This document shows positions 17,904 through 25,457 of a DNA stretch of 64,000 nt, piece by piece (positions within the stretch are counted from its first letter, which is position 1; the number at the start of each line of letters is the position of its first letter). Under the pieces are notes generated by a model. The model ran no database searches and was not told the DNA's origin. It saw only the letters and a list, made by a program, of their open reading frames with translations. The stretch is from Acetispira formosa (nom. nud.) (GTDB taxonomy: Bacteria > Desulfobacterota > Desulfarculia > Adiutricales > Adiutricaceae), in NCBI GenBank assembly GCA_023525915.1, contig CP026657.1:4302001-4366000 (forward strand). The letters run 5' to 3'. The position numbers and the translations under genes are program-made.

Positions 17904-18944
17904 ATGATCATCCAGACAACCGCTTCCGCCGTGCCTGAAACGCCCGCCGAAACCAGCGGCTTCAAAAAAGCTATCGGGACGTTGGGCTTAAGCCCGGCCG
18001 GGCTTCTGATCCTCATCATCGGCATTATCAGCCTGTGCATGGTGGATAACGAATACTACATCCGCACCCTGACCACCGCCCTGATGTATGGCGCGCTGGC
18101 CATGGCCTTTGACTTCACCAGCGGCTACATCAACATCGTCAACTTCGGCTTCGCCGCTTTCTGGGGCCTGGGGGCCTATGTGACGGGCTGCCTGTCCTAC
18201 AACCTGGGCTGGAGCCCCTGGGCCGGGCTGTTTTTTTCGGTCGCCGCCGCCGCCGGACTCGGCCTTCTGCTGGGCCTGTTGACCATCCGTCTGGGCGGCA
18301 TCTTCGCGGCCTGTATGACCTGGTTTGTGGCTATGGCCATGCTTAGTGTGGCCTCCAACTGGGTCTCCATGACGCGCGGCGCGACGGGCCTCACCATTCC
18401 TCTTCTGTATCAGAGTGAGGCCAACTTCCCGTATCTGGCCACGGTGATCGTCATCGTGCTGATGACCTACATCATCCTCAGCCTCCTGATCCGCTCCAAA
18501 GCCGGTCTGGCTTTCCAGGCCATTGGCCAGGATATTGAAGCGGCCTCCATCAGCGGCATCGACGGCAATTATTACAAGATCATGAATTTTACCATCAGCT
18601 GCGCCTTCGCCGGTTTCATCGGCTGGTTCATGGCCCACTATGTCGGCGTTCTGACTCCGCAGGTGCTGCACACCAAGGCCACCGTGGAAATCATGGTCAT
18701 TTCCTACATCGGCGGGCGTGGCTCCCTCTGGGGCGGCCTGGCCGCGGCTATGATCATCATCCCGGCCATGGAGCAGCTCAAGAGCATCCAGGCCCTGTCG
18801 GATATGATGGAACTGCGCCTGGTCCTTTACGGGGTGCTGATGATCGTGGTGATGATCTATTATCCCGGCGGTCTTTCAGGCCTGTGGAATGCCCTGTGCC
18901 GCAAGCTGGGTATCACCGGATGGACTTCGGCTCATAAAAATTAA
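17904..18944 (+). CDS. livM: Branched-chain amino acid-type ABC transporter permease LivM
   Basis: 346 residues from the ATG at 17904, 7 bases after AGGAG; an ATG at 17898 is too close to that site. Inner-membrane permease partner of LivH with about nine to ten hydrophobic segments. The family line YGALAMAFDFTSGYINIVNFGFAAFWGLGAY and the coupling loop AGLAFQAIGQDIEAASISGID are present. C-terminus has VEIMVISYIGGRGSLWGGLAAAM, also typical. A short non-membrane N-terminal tail of about 35 residues precedes the first segment. Confidence 0.93.
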   Translation: MIIQTTASAVPETPAETSGFKKAIGTLGLSPAGLLILIIGIISLCMVDNEYYIRTLTTALMYGALAMAFDFTSGYINIVNFGFAAFWGLGAYVTGCLSYNLGWSPWAGLFFSVAAAAGLGLLLGLLTIRLGGIFAACMTWFVAMAMLSVASNWVSMTRGATGLTIPLLYQSEANFPYLATVIVIVLMTYIILSLLIRSKAGLAFQAIGQDIEAASISGIDGNYYKIMNFTISCAFAGFIGWFMAHYVGVLTPQVLHTKATVEIMVISYIGGRGSLWGGLAAAMIIIPAMEQLKSIQALSDMMELRLVLYGVLMIVVMIYYPGGLSGLWNALCRKLGITGWTSAHKN

Positions 18945-19141
18945 AACCGGGGAAGGCAATAAATACCGTAACTATCCGACGCTTTGGGCGGTACGCGAAA
19001 TCAGCCGCTTCAAGCCAGGACCCAGCTTGGGGCATTCGGTAACTTGACCCCCTGTAAAAGATTTCCCCTGAACAAGCCGGCGGTCCCTCCGTCCGTCGGC
19101 CATACACCGCCTCTGATTAGAGAGCGAAAAGGAGTAGAGAC

Positions 19142-20392
19142 ATGAGATTGCTTAGACTGTTGTGCGTCATGGCCGCCGTCCTGATGCTGGCCGCTCCGGC
19201 CCTGGCCCAGGAAAAGGTTTTGAAGGTCGGTTCCCTCGGCCCCTTCACCGGTCCGGCCGCCCGTACCGGCGAAGAGTTCAAGAAAGCCATTAATATGGTT
19301 TTTGAGGAAGTCGATTACAAAATCGGCGATTACAAAATCGAATTCATCTGGATCGATTCCGAATCCGACGCTGAAAAGGGTGCGCGCGCTTACGAGCAGG
19401 CCATCGTGAAAGACAAGATCGACGTCGGCTACGGCGGCTGGCACTCCTGGGTGTCGCTCTCCTGCATGGAAGTGGCCGCCAAATACAAGATGCCCCACTT
19501 CTTCGCCTTTGGCGCGGGCAGCGAAATTAATGACAAATACAACGCCGACCCTGAAAAATACAAATACTGGGTAGGCAAAGGCTGGCCCACCGCCTACAAG
19601 CTCTCCCAGGGCTATGTGGACATGCTGGAAGACGCCATTGCCAAGGGCAACTGGAAGCCGGAAGAGAAGAAAGCCGCCGTCTACGGCGTGGATAACGACT
19701 GGGGCCGCAATTTCGGCAACTCGGTCGGCCAGCAGCTCAAAGACGCTGGCTGGGAAGTGGTCAGCTATGACTGGGTTCAGCTGGGCGAAACCGATTTCCA
19801 TCCTCTCCTGAACAAGCTGAAAAGAGCCAAAGTGGCCCTGGTTATCGGCACCATGAGCGATCCTCCGTCCGTTTCCGCTTTCACCAAGCAGACCCGCGAA
19901 GTTAACCTCAAGAGCCTGGTTGTTTCCGACGGCCTCGGCTGGGTGGGTGAATGGTATGAACTGACCGGCGATTTCTCCGATTACATTCTGGACATGATCC
20001 CCCAGTGGACCACGCCCAAGAGCCAGGCCTTCAAAGAAGCTTTTATCAAAAAGTATGACTTCGAACCCGGCCCCTCCACCGCCGGCCTGTGCTACGACAC
20101 CGCCACTTTCTTCCGCAAGGTTCTGACCACCACGCTGGAAAAATACGGCGACCTGACCACTGAAAACATCACCAAGTGCGCTGAAGAGATGGTCATCCCG
20201 GGCGAACTGAGCCTGACCGAAGGCATCATGATGAAAGAATACAAATACACCAAGGAAACTTTCCCGGATCTGGTGGTCGGCAACGATTACTATATGTTCC
20301 CGGTCATCCAGTACATGAAGGGCCAGCCCTCCATGATCTGGCCGCCCCATGTCAAGGAAAAAGACCTTCAGATTCCTGCCTGGGTTAAGTGA
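19142..20392 (+). CDS. livK: Liv-type periplasmic substrate-binding protein
   Basis: 416 residues with a clear signal peptide (about 1-22, LLCVMAAVLMLAAPALAQ). Type I periplasmic binding fold that captures the substrate and hands it to LivHM. Family marks are KVGSLGPFTGPAARTGEEFKKA near the start, SESDAEKGARAYEQAIVKDKID, and the closing regions around YDTATFFRKVLTTTLEKYG. Tyr/Trp/Phe residues are abundant in the binding-cleft segments (GGWHSWVSLSC), which would suit a cation-pi pocket for a quaternary amine, though that is inference. It lies between the permeases and ATPases, and a perfect hairpin and an R2 element follow it. Confidence 0.92.
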   Translation: MRLLRLLCVMAAVLMLAAPALAQEKVLKVGSLGPFTGPAARTGEEFKKAINMVFEEVDYKIGDYKIEFIWIDSESDAEKGARAYEQAIVKDKIDVGYGGWHSWVSLSCMEVAAKYKMPHFFAFGAGSEINDKYNADPEKYKYWVGKGWPTAYKLSQGYVDMLEDAIAKGNWKPEEKKAAVYGVDNDWGRNFGNSVGQQLKDAGWEVVSYDWVQLGETDFHPLLNKLKRAKVALVIGTMSDPPSVSAFTKQTREVNLKSLVVSDGLGWVGEWYELTGDFSDYILDMIPQWTTPKSQAFKEAFIKKYDFEPGPSTAGLCYDTATFFRKVLTTTLEKYGDLTTENITKCAEEMVIPGELSLTEGIMMKEYKYTKETFPDLVVGNDYYMFPVIQYMKGQPSMIWPPHVKEKDLQIPAWVK

Positions 20393-20408
20393 GTTGAATT
20401 GATGACAG

Positions 20409-20579
20409 AGCAATTCTCAAGTAGATAGTGATTTTAAAATAGCAGGTCGACCTATAAGGGAGACGGAGCGCCAGCGACTGGGTTTGACGGTAAAATAACC
20501 TCTCGCGAAGCAAAAACCACGCTTTTTGCGTAGCTGCTGAGTCCTGGTTCAAGGGAAAATGATTACTTTGAGAATTGCT
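20409..20579. repeat. R2 element with terminal inverted repeats (171 bp)
   Basis: The left end reads AGCAATTCTCAA-GTAG and the right end TTACTTTGAGAATTGCT, its near-exact inverse. The interior is shared with 14357-14475 and, in reverse, with 25942-26115. No open frame spans it. MITE-like; it sits between livK and livG. Confidence 0.85.
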
Positions 20580-20585
20580 GAGATT

Positions 20586-20612
20586 GCGTCCGGCTCCGCT
20601 GGAGCCGGACGC
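20586..20612. other. Perfect 12-bp hairpin between livK and livG
   Basis: GCGTCCGGCTCC (20586-20597), loop GCT, then its exact complement to 20612. No T run follows, so it is not a classic terminator. It could protect the livK transcript or set the ratio of binding protein to ATPase. Confidence 0.7.
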
Positions 20613-20630
20613 GAATAAACGGGGGAAATC

Positions 20631-21368
20631 ATGGCCAAGAAAATTTTGGAAACTTTTAATCTGTCAAAACACTTCGGCGGGCTCAAAGCTGTCGATGACG
20701 TCTCCATTTACGTGGAAGAGGGTGACATTTTCGGCCTGATCGGCCCTAACGGCGCCGGCAAGACCACCCTCCAGAACACTATCGCCGGAACCTTCCCCCC
20801 CACCAGCGGCAAGGTTCTCTTCGAAGGCAAAGATATCACCGGCTTCAAGGCCCACCAGGTCTGCCATGCGGGCATTAACCGCACCTTTCAGATCGTCCGT
20901 TCTTTCCCGCGCATGACGGCCATGCAAAATGTGGTGGTGGGCGGCATCTTCGGCGCCGGCCTCACCGAGACCCAGGCCATTGCCAAAGCCAAAGAATTGC
21001 TCAAATTCGTTGAATTCCCGGCCGATCCCGATACTCCGGCCAATACCCTGAACACCATGCAGCTCAAGCGCGTGGAAATGGCCAAAGCCCTGGCCTCCAA
21101 TTGCCGCCTCCTGTTCCTGGACGAAGTGGCCGCCGGCCTCACGCCCGGTGAACTCAATGATATTATTGTGCTCATCAGACGTATCCGCGACAGCGGCGTC
21201 ACCATCCTTATCGTCGAGCACCTGATGAAACTGATTATGGAAGTCTGTAACCGTCTGGCCGTCTTGTGCTTCGGTGAACTCATCGCCATGGATGTGCCGA
21301 GCGTGGTCACCAGCGATGAAAAGGTCTGCAAAGCTTATCTGGGCGACAGCCTGGTTCTGAATTCGTAA
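20631..21368 (+). CDS. livG: Liv-type ABC transporter ATPase LivG
   Basis: 245 residues. Cytoplasmic ATPase that drives LivHM. Walker A is GPNGAGKTT (about 39-47), Walker B LLFLDEVAAGL, and the switch His lies in LIVEHLMKLIM, all typical of LivG. The signature motif that is usually LSxGQ or LPYGQ is replaced by LNTMQLKRVEMAKAL, which lacks both Gly and Ser. LivF in the same system keeps MSGGE. In a heterodimeric ABC ATPase one degenerate site can be tolerated, so the pump is probably still active. GGGGGAAATC ribosome site. Confidence 0.93.
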   Translation: MAKKILETFNLSKHFGGLKAVDDVSIYVEEGDIFGLIGPNGAGKTTLQNTIAGTFPPTSGKVLFEGKDITGFKAHQVCHAGINRTFQIVRSFPRMTAMQNVVVGGIFGAGLTETQAIAKAKELLKFVEFPADPDTPANTLNTMQLKRVEMAKALASNCRLLFLDEVAAGLTPGELNDIIVLIRRIRDSGVTILIVEHLMKLIMEVCNRLAVLCFGELIAMDVPSVVTSDEKVCKAYLGDSLVLNS

Positions 21369-21381
21369 GGGGAATGCCACA

Positions 21382-22092
21382 ATGCTTAGAATAGAAAAAC
21401 TGGATGTGGCCTACGGGCACCTGCAAATTCTGCGGCAGGTCTCCATGAATATAAACGTCGGGGAGATCGTGGCTATTCTCGGTCCCAACGGCGCGGGCAA
21501 AACGACGCTTCTGAAAAGCATTATGGGCCTGGTTCCGCCCATGAGCGGCAAAGTCTTCTTTCAGGGGCAGGACGTCACCGGCCACCCCACTTATGAACTG
21601 GCCCGCCAGGGCATCGCCTTTGTGCCTGAAGAACGCAACATCTTCCAGGCCATGACCGTGGAGGAAAACCTCCTTCTTGGCGCTTATTTCAACTCCGACA
21701 AAGATCTTATAAAGCAATATCTCGAACACGTCTACGATATGTTCCCCCGGCTTCTGGAGCGTCGCAAACAGCTGGCCGGCACCATGAGCGGCGGCGAGCG
21801 CCAGATGCTGGCTATCGGCCGCGGCCTGATGAGCAATCCCCATCTGGTCATACTGGACGAGCCCTCCATGGGCCTTTCGCCCACCAACGTTCTGGTCGTG
21901 TTCGACACCATCAAAAAGCTGGTGGCCCAGGACGTGACCATCATGATTGTCGAGCAGAACCTTTCCACCACCTTGGGTGTGGCCTCCCGCGCGTATGTTA
22001 TGGAGCAGGGTGCCGTGGTCATGGAAGGCCCCAGTGAAGAACTGGCCAATAATGATTATGTGAAGAAGATGTATCTGGGGCTGGCTGACTAA
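21382..22092 (+). CDS. livF: Liv-type ABC transporter ATPase LivF
   Basis: 236 residues. Partner ATPase of LivG. Walker A GPNGAGKTT (about 33-41), signature MSGGERQMLAIGRGLM, Walker B LVILDEPSMGLSP, and switch His region followed by VEQNLSTTLGVASRAYVMEQG, all canonical for LivF. The last codon is followed by a TAA that lies inside the terminal repeat of the R3 element at 22090, so the element supplies the stop codon. The reading frame ends at the normal family length, so little protein appears to be lost. Confidence 0.95.
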   Translation: MLRIEKLDVAYGHLQILRQVSMNINVGEIVAILGPNGAGKTTLLKSIMGLVPPMSGKVFFQGQDVTGHPTYELARQGIAFVPEERNIFQAMTVEENLLLGAYFNSDKDLIKQYLEHVYDMFPRLLERRKQLAGTMSGGERQMLAIGRGLMSNPHLVILDEPSMGLSPTNVLVVFDTIKKLVAQDVTIMIVEQNLSTTLGVASRAYVMEQGAVVMEGPSEELANNDYVKKMYLGLAD

Positions 22093-22236
22093 GAACTTGT
22101 TCGTAAATAGTGATTTTGCCCCCTGGCGTCGTTGCTCCTGGTTTTTTAATGCTCGAAATATTAGTATATTACTCCGCTTAAAAAACACTCGCGCCTAGCC
22201 AGGGAACAAAATCCCTTATTTACGAACAAGTTCTTA
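22090..22236. repeat. R3 palindromic MITE-like element, copy 1
   Basis: 147 bp with perfect 20-base ends (TAAGAACTTGTTCGTAAATA and its complement). The interior has CTGGCGTCGTTGCTC, AATGCTCGAAATAT and CGCGCCTAGCCAGG, shared with two more copies at 22722 and 22913. It overlaps the livF stop codon and ends 43 bases before the AraC start. Confidence 0.92.
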
Positions 22237-22279
22237 GCCTGGACCTGAGCCGACGGAAAGCTTGGTGTGGTGTACGTTT

Positions 22280-22675
22280 ATGAAGTATGACGAAGCCTCT
22301 CCCGAAGCCGATTGTCAGAATAGTCTGGCCGACGACTTTCCCGCCGGGACTGATCAGAGGGTTTGGCAGGCTGTCGAATATATGGAGCAGAATCTATCCA
22401 GACCCCTGACCGTCGAACTGGTGGCCGAGACGGCCGGACTCAGTTCCCGTCAGTTGGAGCGTCTGTTTCATCACTATGTCAAGAACACTCCCGCCGAATA
22501 TTTTCGGCGGCTGCGGCTCAGGCACGCCCGCTGGCTCCTGCGCAACACGGCCAAAGCCATCAGGGATATCGCCATGGAATGCGGCTTTACCGACGGCTCA
22601 CACTTCACTAAACGTTACAAAGAATACTATGGCCACTCCCCCAGCCGTGAAAGGTCCATAAAAGAGCTTCGGTGA
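22280..22675 (+). CDS. AraC-family regulator consisting only of the DNA-binding domain
   Basis: 131 residues from the ATG at 22280 (a TTG at 22262 would add six). Only the C-terminal double helix-turn-helix is present (about 28-128): RVWQAVEYMEQNLSRPLTVELVAETAGLSSRQLERLFHHY and IRDIAMECGFTDGSHFTKRYKEYYG. The line is closest in style to the GlxA/GbdR/CdhR group, which normally carry an N-terminal DJ-1/PfpI-like sensor of about 190 residues and control betaine and carnitine breakdown. Here R3 elements lie on both sides and no sensor domain precedes it. It may be a truncated remnant or a minimal regulator of the upstream operon. Confidence 0.8.
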   Translation: MKYDEASPEADCQNSLADDFPAGTDQRVWQAVEYMEQNLSRPLTVELVAETAGLSSRQLERLFHHYVKNTPAEYFRRLRLRHARWLLRNTAKAIRDIAMECGFTDGSHFTKRYKEYYGHSPSRERSIKELR

Positions 22676-22721
22676 AGAGGGCTTTGCCCCTCCACCCTAC
22701 ACTCAAAGGGGAAGGTTTCAT

Positions 22722-22865
22722 TAGAAGTCATTTCATAAATATCTTTTTGCTCCCTGGCGTCGTTGCTCTGCCTTTTTAATGCTCGAAATATGTCGAATAT
22801 TGCTGCGCTTAAAAAGTCTTCGCGCCTAGCCAGGAAACAAAAATCTTATTTATGAAATGACTTCT
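22722..22865. repeat. R3 palindromic MITE-like element, copy 2
   Basis: 144 bp. Ends are perfect 20-base inverted repeats, but with a different sequence from copy 1: TAGAAGTCATTTCATAAATA. Interior matches copy 1 well (CCCTGGCGTCGTTGCTC, AATGCTCGAAATAT, CGCGCCTAGCCAGG). Confidence 0.9.
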
Positions 22866-22869
22866 AGTC

Positions 22870-22908
22870 ACGCACCAATTCCTTCATTGGAATTGGTGCG
22901 TTTGTTTA
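22870..22908 (+). terminator. Strong hairpin terminator after the AraC gene
   Basis: ACGCACCAATTCC (22870-22882), loop TTCATT, then the exact complement (22889-22901) and TTGTTT. Lies between R3 copies 2 and 3. Confidence 0.7.
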
Positions 22909-22912
22909 TGGC

Positions 22913-23054
22913 TAAGAACTTGTTCGTGAATAATGAAGCCTCCGGCGTTGTTGCCCGCGTTTTTCAATGCTTGAAATATTTAATATATTCTTCTACTTAA
23001 AAAACACTCGTGCCTAACTGGAGAGCAAAACACCTTTTTTACGAACAAGCTCTC
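22913..23054. repeat. R3 palindromic MITE-like element, copy 3
   Basis: About 142 bp. Left end TAAGAACTTGTTCGTGAATA, right end TTTTACGAACAAGCTCT; less perfect than copies 1 and 2. Interior more diverged (AATGCTTGAAATAT, CTCGTGCCTAACTGG). Confidence 0.85.
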
Positions 23055-23096
23055 AAAGGCTGCATCATTTGCCTGGGGTCAAAATTCCAGCCATTG

Positions 23097-23864
23097 TCAT
23101 TCATCATCAGAACGATCCGGACCATGCTGGCTTGAGTGCCTCCAGTTGGAATCGTCATGGCCCTGATCAGGATGAGCTGAAGCTTTTTCAAAATCGGCTC
23201 GATGGCCGCAGCGGCCGTGCGCTTTGTGTCGGCTGTGATCACGCTCGTGTTCCGATTGGGGATGATGATCATGGTCATGCGGACCGCCATGATGGTGATG
23301 GTGAGGCCGGAAATGCTCCCGCAGGTGCTGGAAAAAGCCGGGACCATGATCATCATGGCCGAGGCAGCTTTCACCGCGGAATCGGCGGCCATGCCTGGAG
23401 CGTCCTTCCTCGTCTTCAAAGCGGGTTTCCCAATCGCCGATCAGTTTGCCAAGGAGGCTGTGCAATTGCCTCAGTTCATCCTCATTCAGCGAGCCGAAAA
23501 CTTCCTCAGCCATTTCAGCGCGTTCGTTGCCTATATTTCTCAACATATTCCTGCCTTCCTGTGTCAAAGTGATATCAGTGGTTCGTTTGTCGTTTTCATT
23601 GGGGCGGCGTTCAATCCAGCCCGGTTTTTCCAGTTTACCCAACAGTTCGCTCAAAGAGGCTGAACGTATGTCCAGAATGTCCCCCAGACTGCGCTGGGTC
23701 ATCGGACCCGCTGCCTCCAGAAGCCTCATAAGGCGGCCCTGTGCCGGCGGCATCATCGCCCGCCTGCCGTGGCGGCGCAGATGGGGGCCGCTCCGGTGCA
23801 GCAGATGGGCGCTGCGGTGAAACATTTCCAATAACTCTTCTTTTATGTCATATTGCTGAGTCAC
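23097..23864 (-). CDS. MarR-family regulator with a His-rich C-terminal tail
   Basis: About 255 residues. The start is taken as GTG at 23864, 5 bases after AAAGGAG on the minus strand; a GTG two codons earlier overlaps that site. Residues about 10-145 form a MarR winged helix (MTQRSLGDILDIRSASLSELLGKLEKPGWIERR, then the wing ENDKRTTDITLTQEG). The last about 100 residues are not part of the family: a run very rich in His, Asp, Arg and Gly, including HHHHHGGPHDHDHH and a few Cys. This suggests metal binding, or metal-dependent control. It follows a 64-residue gene in the same operon, whose leader carries two copies of a palindrome, probable operators. Confidence 0.85.
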   Translation of the reverse strand: MTQQYDIKEELLEMFHRSAHLLHRSGPHLRRHGRRAMMPPAQGRLMRLLEAAGPMTQRSLGDILDIRSASLSELLGKLEKPGWIERRPNENDKRTTDITLTQEGRNMLRNIGNERAEMAEEVFGSLNEDELRQLHSLLGKLIGDWETRFEDEEGRSRHGRRFRGESCLGHDDHGPGFFQHLREHFRPHHHHHGGPHDHDHHPQSEHERDHSRHKAHGRCGHRADFEKASAHPDQGHDDSNWRHSSQHGPDRSDDE

Positions 23865-23883
23865 ATTCACTCCTTTGATAAAT

Positions 23884-24078
23884 TTAATCCTTTGAAAAAC
23901 TATCGCCCTTTTTCACAGCCTGCCTCAGATAGTTGGCATTGGCGGCGACAAAGTGGGCAGTGTTGGTCACTTGGTGGCAGCACTGCGGAATCGCTCCGTT
24001 CGGAATGCCGCTGGCGGATGCGGGCGGGGTGGAGGTAAGACAGTTGCGCGGACTGGAATTAGAAACGTAATGGCACAT
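23884..24078 (-). CDS. Small Cys-containing protein of unknown function upstream of marR
   Basis: 64 residues, with an excellent minus-strand ribosome site (AAGGAGAG, then AATAT and ATG). It starts MCHYVSNSSPRNCLTSTPPA, holds four Cys (positions 2, 13, 33, 34) with His nearby (3 and 35), and ends in a basic helix (ANYLRQAVKKGDSFSKD). No signal peptide or membrane segment. The stop is about 20 bases before marR, so they form an operon. I do not recognise the family. A metal-binding peptide, a regulator of MarR activity, or a modified-peptide precursor are all possible. Confidence 0.6.
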   Translation of the reverse strand: MCHYVSNSSPRNCLTSTPPASASGIPNGAIPQCCHQVTNTAHFVAANANYLRQAVKKGDSFSKD

Positions 24079-24135
24079 ATATTCTCTCCTTCATTCTCTT
24101 ACAGATCTTAGGCCGTTTAAGCTTGATTGAATTTG

Positions 24136-24204
24136 CAAGGTACCTTGATAATGAAGATACCGCTTTTCAGACCCTGTGTCAAGAAAAAATCAAAAGGTAC
24201 CTTG
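24136..24204 (-). promoter_or_regulatory. Paired palindromic operators ahead of the small-protein/marR operon
   Basis: CAAGGTACCTTG at 24136-24147 is a perfect 12-base palindrome. AAGGTACCTTG recurs at 24194-24204, and both are followed by a T-A rich tail (ATAAT and TTAAT). The copies lie 57 bases apart, within 130 bases of the start of the minus-strand operon. MarR proteins usually bind such short palindromes and often repress their own operon, so autoregulation is the natural inference. Confidence 0.6.
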
Positions 24205-24285
24205 TTAATTTTTATAAAAAATGACTATGAAGAAGGTGCTGAACAGGTAGGTATCATATATCATTTAAAGTTTCGCAGTACAGGG

Positions 24286-24382
24286 TGACCGCCGACGGGA
24301 GAAATATTATTGCTCGTCTCCGTGACTAAGAGTTTCGGAGCGGAAACGGGTCAAAATCAATCCCCGGGTTCCAGCGGGTTAA
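24286..24382. repeat. R1 element, A/B hybrid copy
   Basis: Left arm is A-type (GCCGACGGGAGAAAT from 24291), the loop is in the B orientation (GACTAAGAGTTTCGGA) and the right arm is B-type (AATCAATCCCCGGGTTCC). The two arms no longer pair well. Ends TGACC and GGGTTAA match other R1 copies. Confidence 0.75.
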
Positions 24383-24481
24383 TATGCTTCCGAAATTATA
24401 AGATTGACTATGTAGTATAATGGTTTAGAGGATGTCACAGGCAGGGGTTGAAAAAAACACAAAATTTGACTGGAAACAGGA

Positions 24482-24515
24482 AACGCTGGATTGATTTCTC
24501 AATCCAGCGTTTTTA
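24482..24515 (+). terminator. Hairpin with T run of uncertain direction
   Basis: AACGCTGGATTG pairs with CAATCCAGCGTT around a short loop and is followed by TTTT. The T run fits the plus strand, yet no plus-strand gene ends here. It may act on the minus strand after the RRM gene, 90 bases away. Confidence 0.45.
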
Positions 24516-24605
24516 CTGACTAATTCTCGCAGAGTAAGCTAGCTCAAAACGTTTTTGAGCCGCAAACCTTCAAGCATCGCCTGAAGGTTACCTGAACTGG
24601 AAAAA

Positions 24606-24872
24606 TTAGAAGCGACGACGGGTGTTTTCGCGTTTCTGCGCTTCGTTGACGCGCAGTTTGCGGCCCTGATGTTCCTGGCCATCGAGTGCGGTGATGGCGT
24701 TACGGGCATCGGATTCGCTCATTTCAACGAAGCCGAAGCCGCGTGAGCGGCCGGTTTCCCGGTCGGAGATCACGTTGGCAGAATGCACTTCTCCAAAAGG
24801 AGAGAAAAGATCATGCAAAGAATTCTGATCGGTGGTGTAGGGCAGATTGCCGACGTACAAAGAAATGGTCAT
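24606..24872 (-). CDS. RNA recognition motif (RRM) protein
   Basis: 88 residues, a single RRM with almost nothing else. RNP2 is LYVGNL (about 5-10) and RNP1 is RGFGFVEM (about 44-51), both complete with the aromatic residues that stack on RNA bases. A short basic tail (RRRF) ends it. Such single-RRM proteins are common in cyanobacteria and deltaproteobacteria and are often linked to cold or stress. It stands alone, with about 580 bases upstream before the next gene. Confidence 0.93.
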   Translation of the reverse strand: MTISLYVGNLPYTTDQNSLHDLFSPFGEVHSANVISDRETGRSRGFGFVEMSESDARNAITALDGQEHQGRKLRVNEAQKRENTRRRF

Positions 24873-25073
24873 GTGAATAACTCCATGATGCGCTGCGGGT
24901 TTTCCGTTCCCGCTGAGGCGGTAGCACCTGTGCCGTTCTTTCCCGGCGTGGCAGGTTCATTTATTAGAAGAAACTAATGTTTCCTGAAAGATAATATGTC
25001 GGGGTTGTAAAATTGGATAATGGAGCTAAGCACAGGCGAAGTCATTACGGCAGATACTAATCCCAGAGCAGTT

Positions 25074-25102
25074 ACAGTAACCATATTTGAGGATAAAGTC
25101 AA
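25074..25102 (-). promoter_or_regulatory. Possible promoter for the RRM gene
   Basis: On the minus strand, TTGACT (25097-25102) is followed 17 bases later by TACTGT. The -10 is weak. It would give a 5' leader of about 200 bases. Confidence 0.3.
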
Positions 25103-25211
25103 GCACTATTAACAAAAAATTTGTACACAAACCTGTCAAACTCTATTGAAATAGCGTACTTTAGCCGCATCATTTTCATTTCATTGAAAAAAAACGAATA
25201 ACAGTTAGCCT

Positions 25212-25257
25212 CCAGGGCAAAGCCCTGGACCCACCAGGGCAGAGCCCTGGACCCACG
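25212..25257. repeat. Two tandem 22-base units
   Basis: CAGGGCAAAGCCCTGGACCCAC followed by CAGGGCAGAGCCCTGGACCCAC. Each unit is itself a small hairpin (CAGGGC...GCCCTG). Similar GGCGGAGCCCCCTGGACCC text occurs in the large palindrome at 30.3-31.1 kb. Confidence 0.7.
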
Positions 25258-25275
25258 GATGCTCACGCATCCTTC

Positions 25276-25435
25276 GTCTGGGTGGATTTTTCCCGTAATA
25301 GAGAATTGCGGCGGCCATCATCGTATGAAGAGCGGTGCCCCCTCAGTTATGGATACAGCCATAGGCCAGAGGGCAACATTCTTAATACGATGATGGCCGC
25401 CGTACCTGACTATTACGGGAAAAACCCACCCAGAC
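25276..25435. repeat. R4 palindromic element, full copy
   Basis: 160 bp. The outer 25 bases (GTCTGGGTGG then TTTTTCCCGTAATA) pair with TATTACGGGAAAAACCCACCCAGAC with one mismatch. Inner arms GGCGGCCATCATCGTAT and ATACGATGATGGCCGCC pair perfectly. Partial relatives lie at 33.2 kb and 62.8-63.2 kb. Confidence 0.85.
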
Positions 25436-25457
25436 ATCGTCCCGTGCTGACCACGCA

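Noticed and set aside
22090..23054. CRISPR array suggested by closely spaced repeats
   Set aside because: Only three copies, each about 145 bp, palindromic with terminal repeats and separated by a gene and a terminator; no regular spacers and no cas genes.
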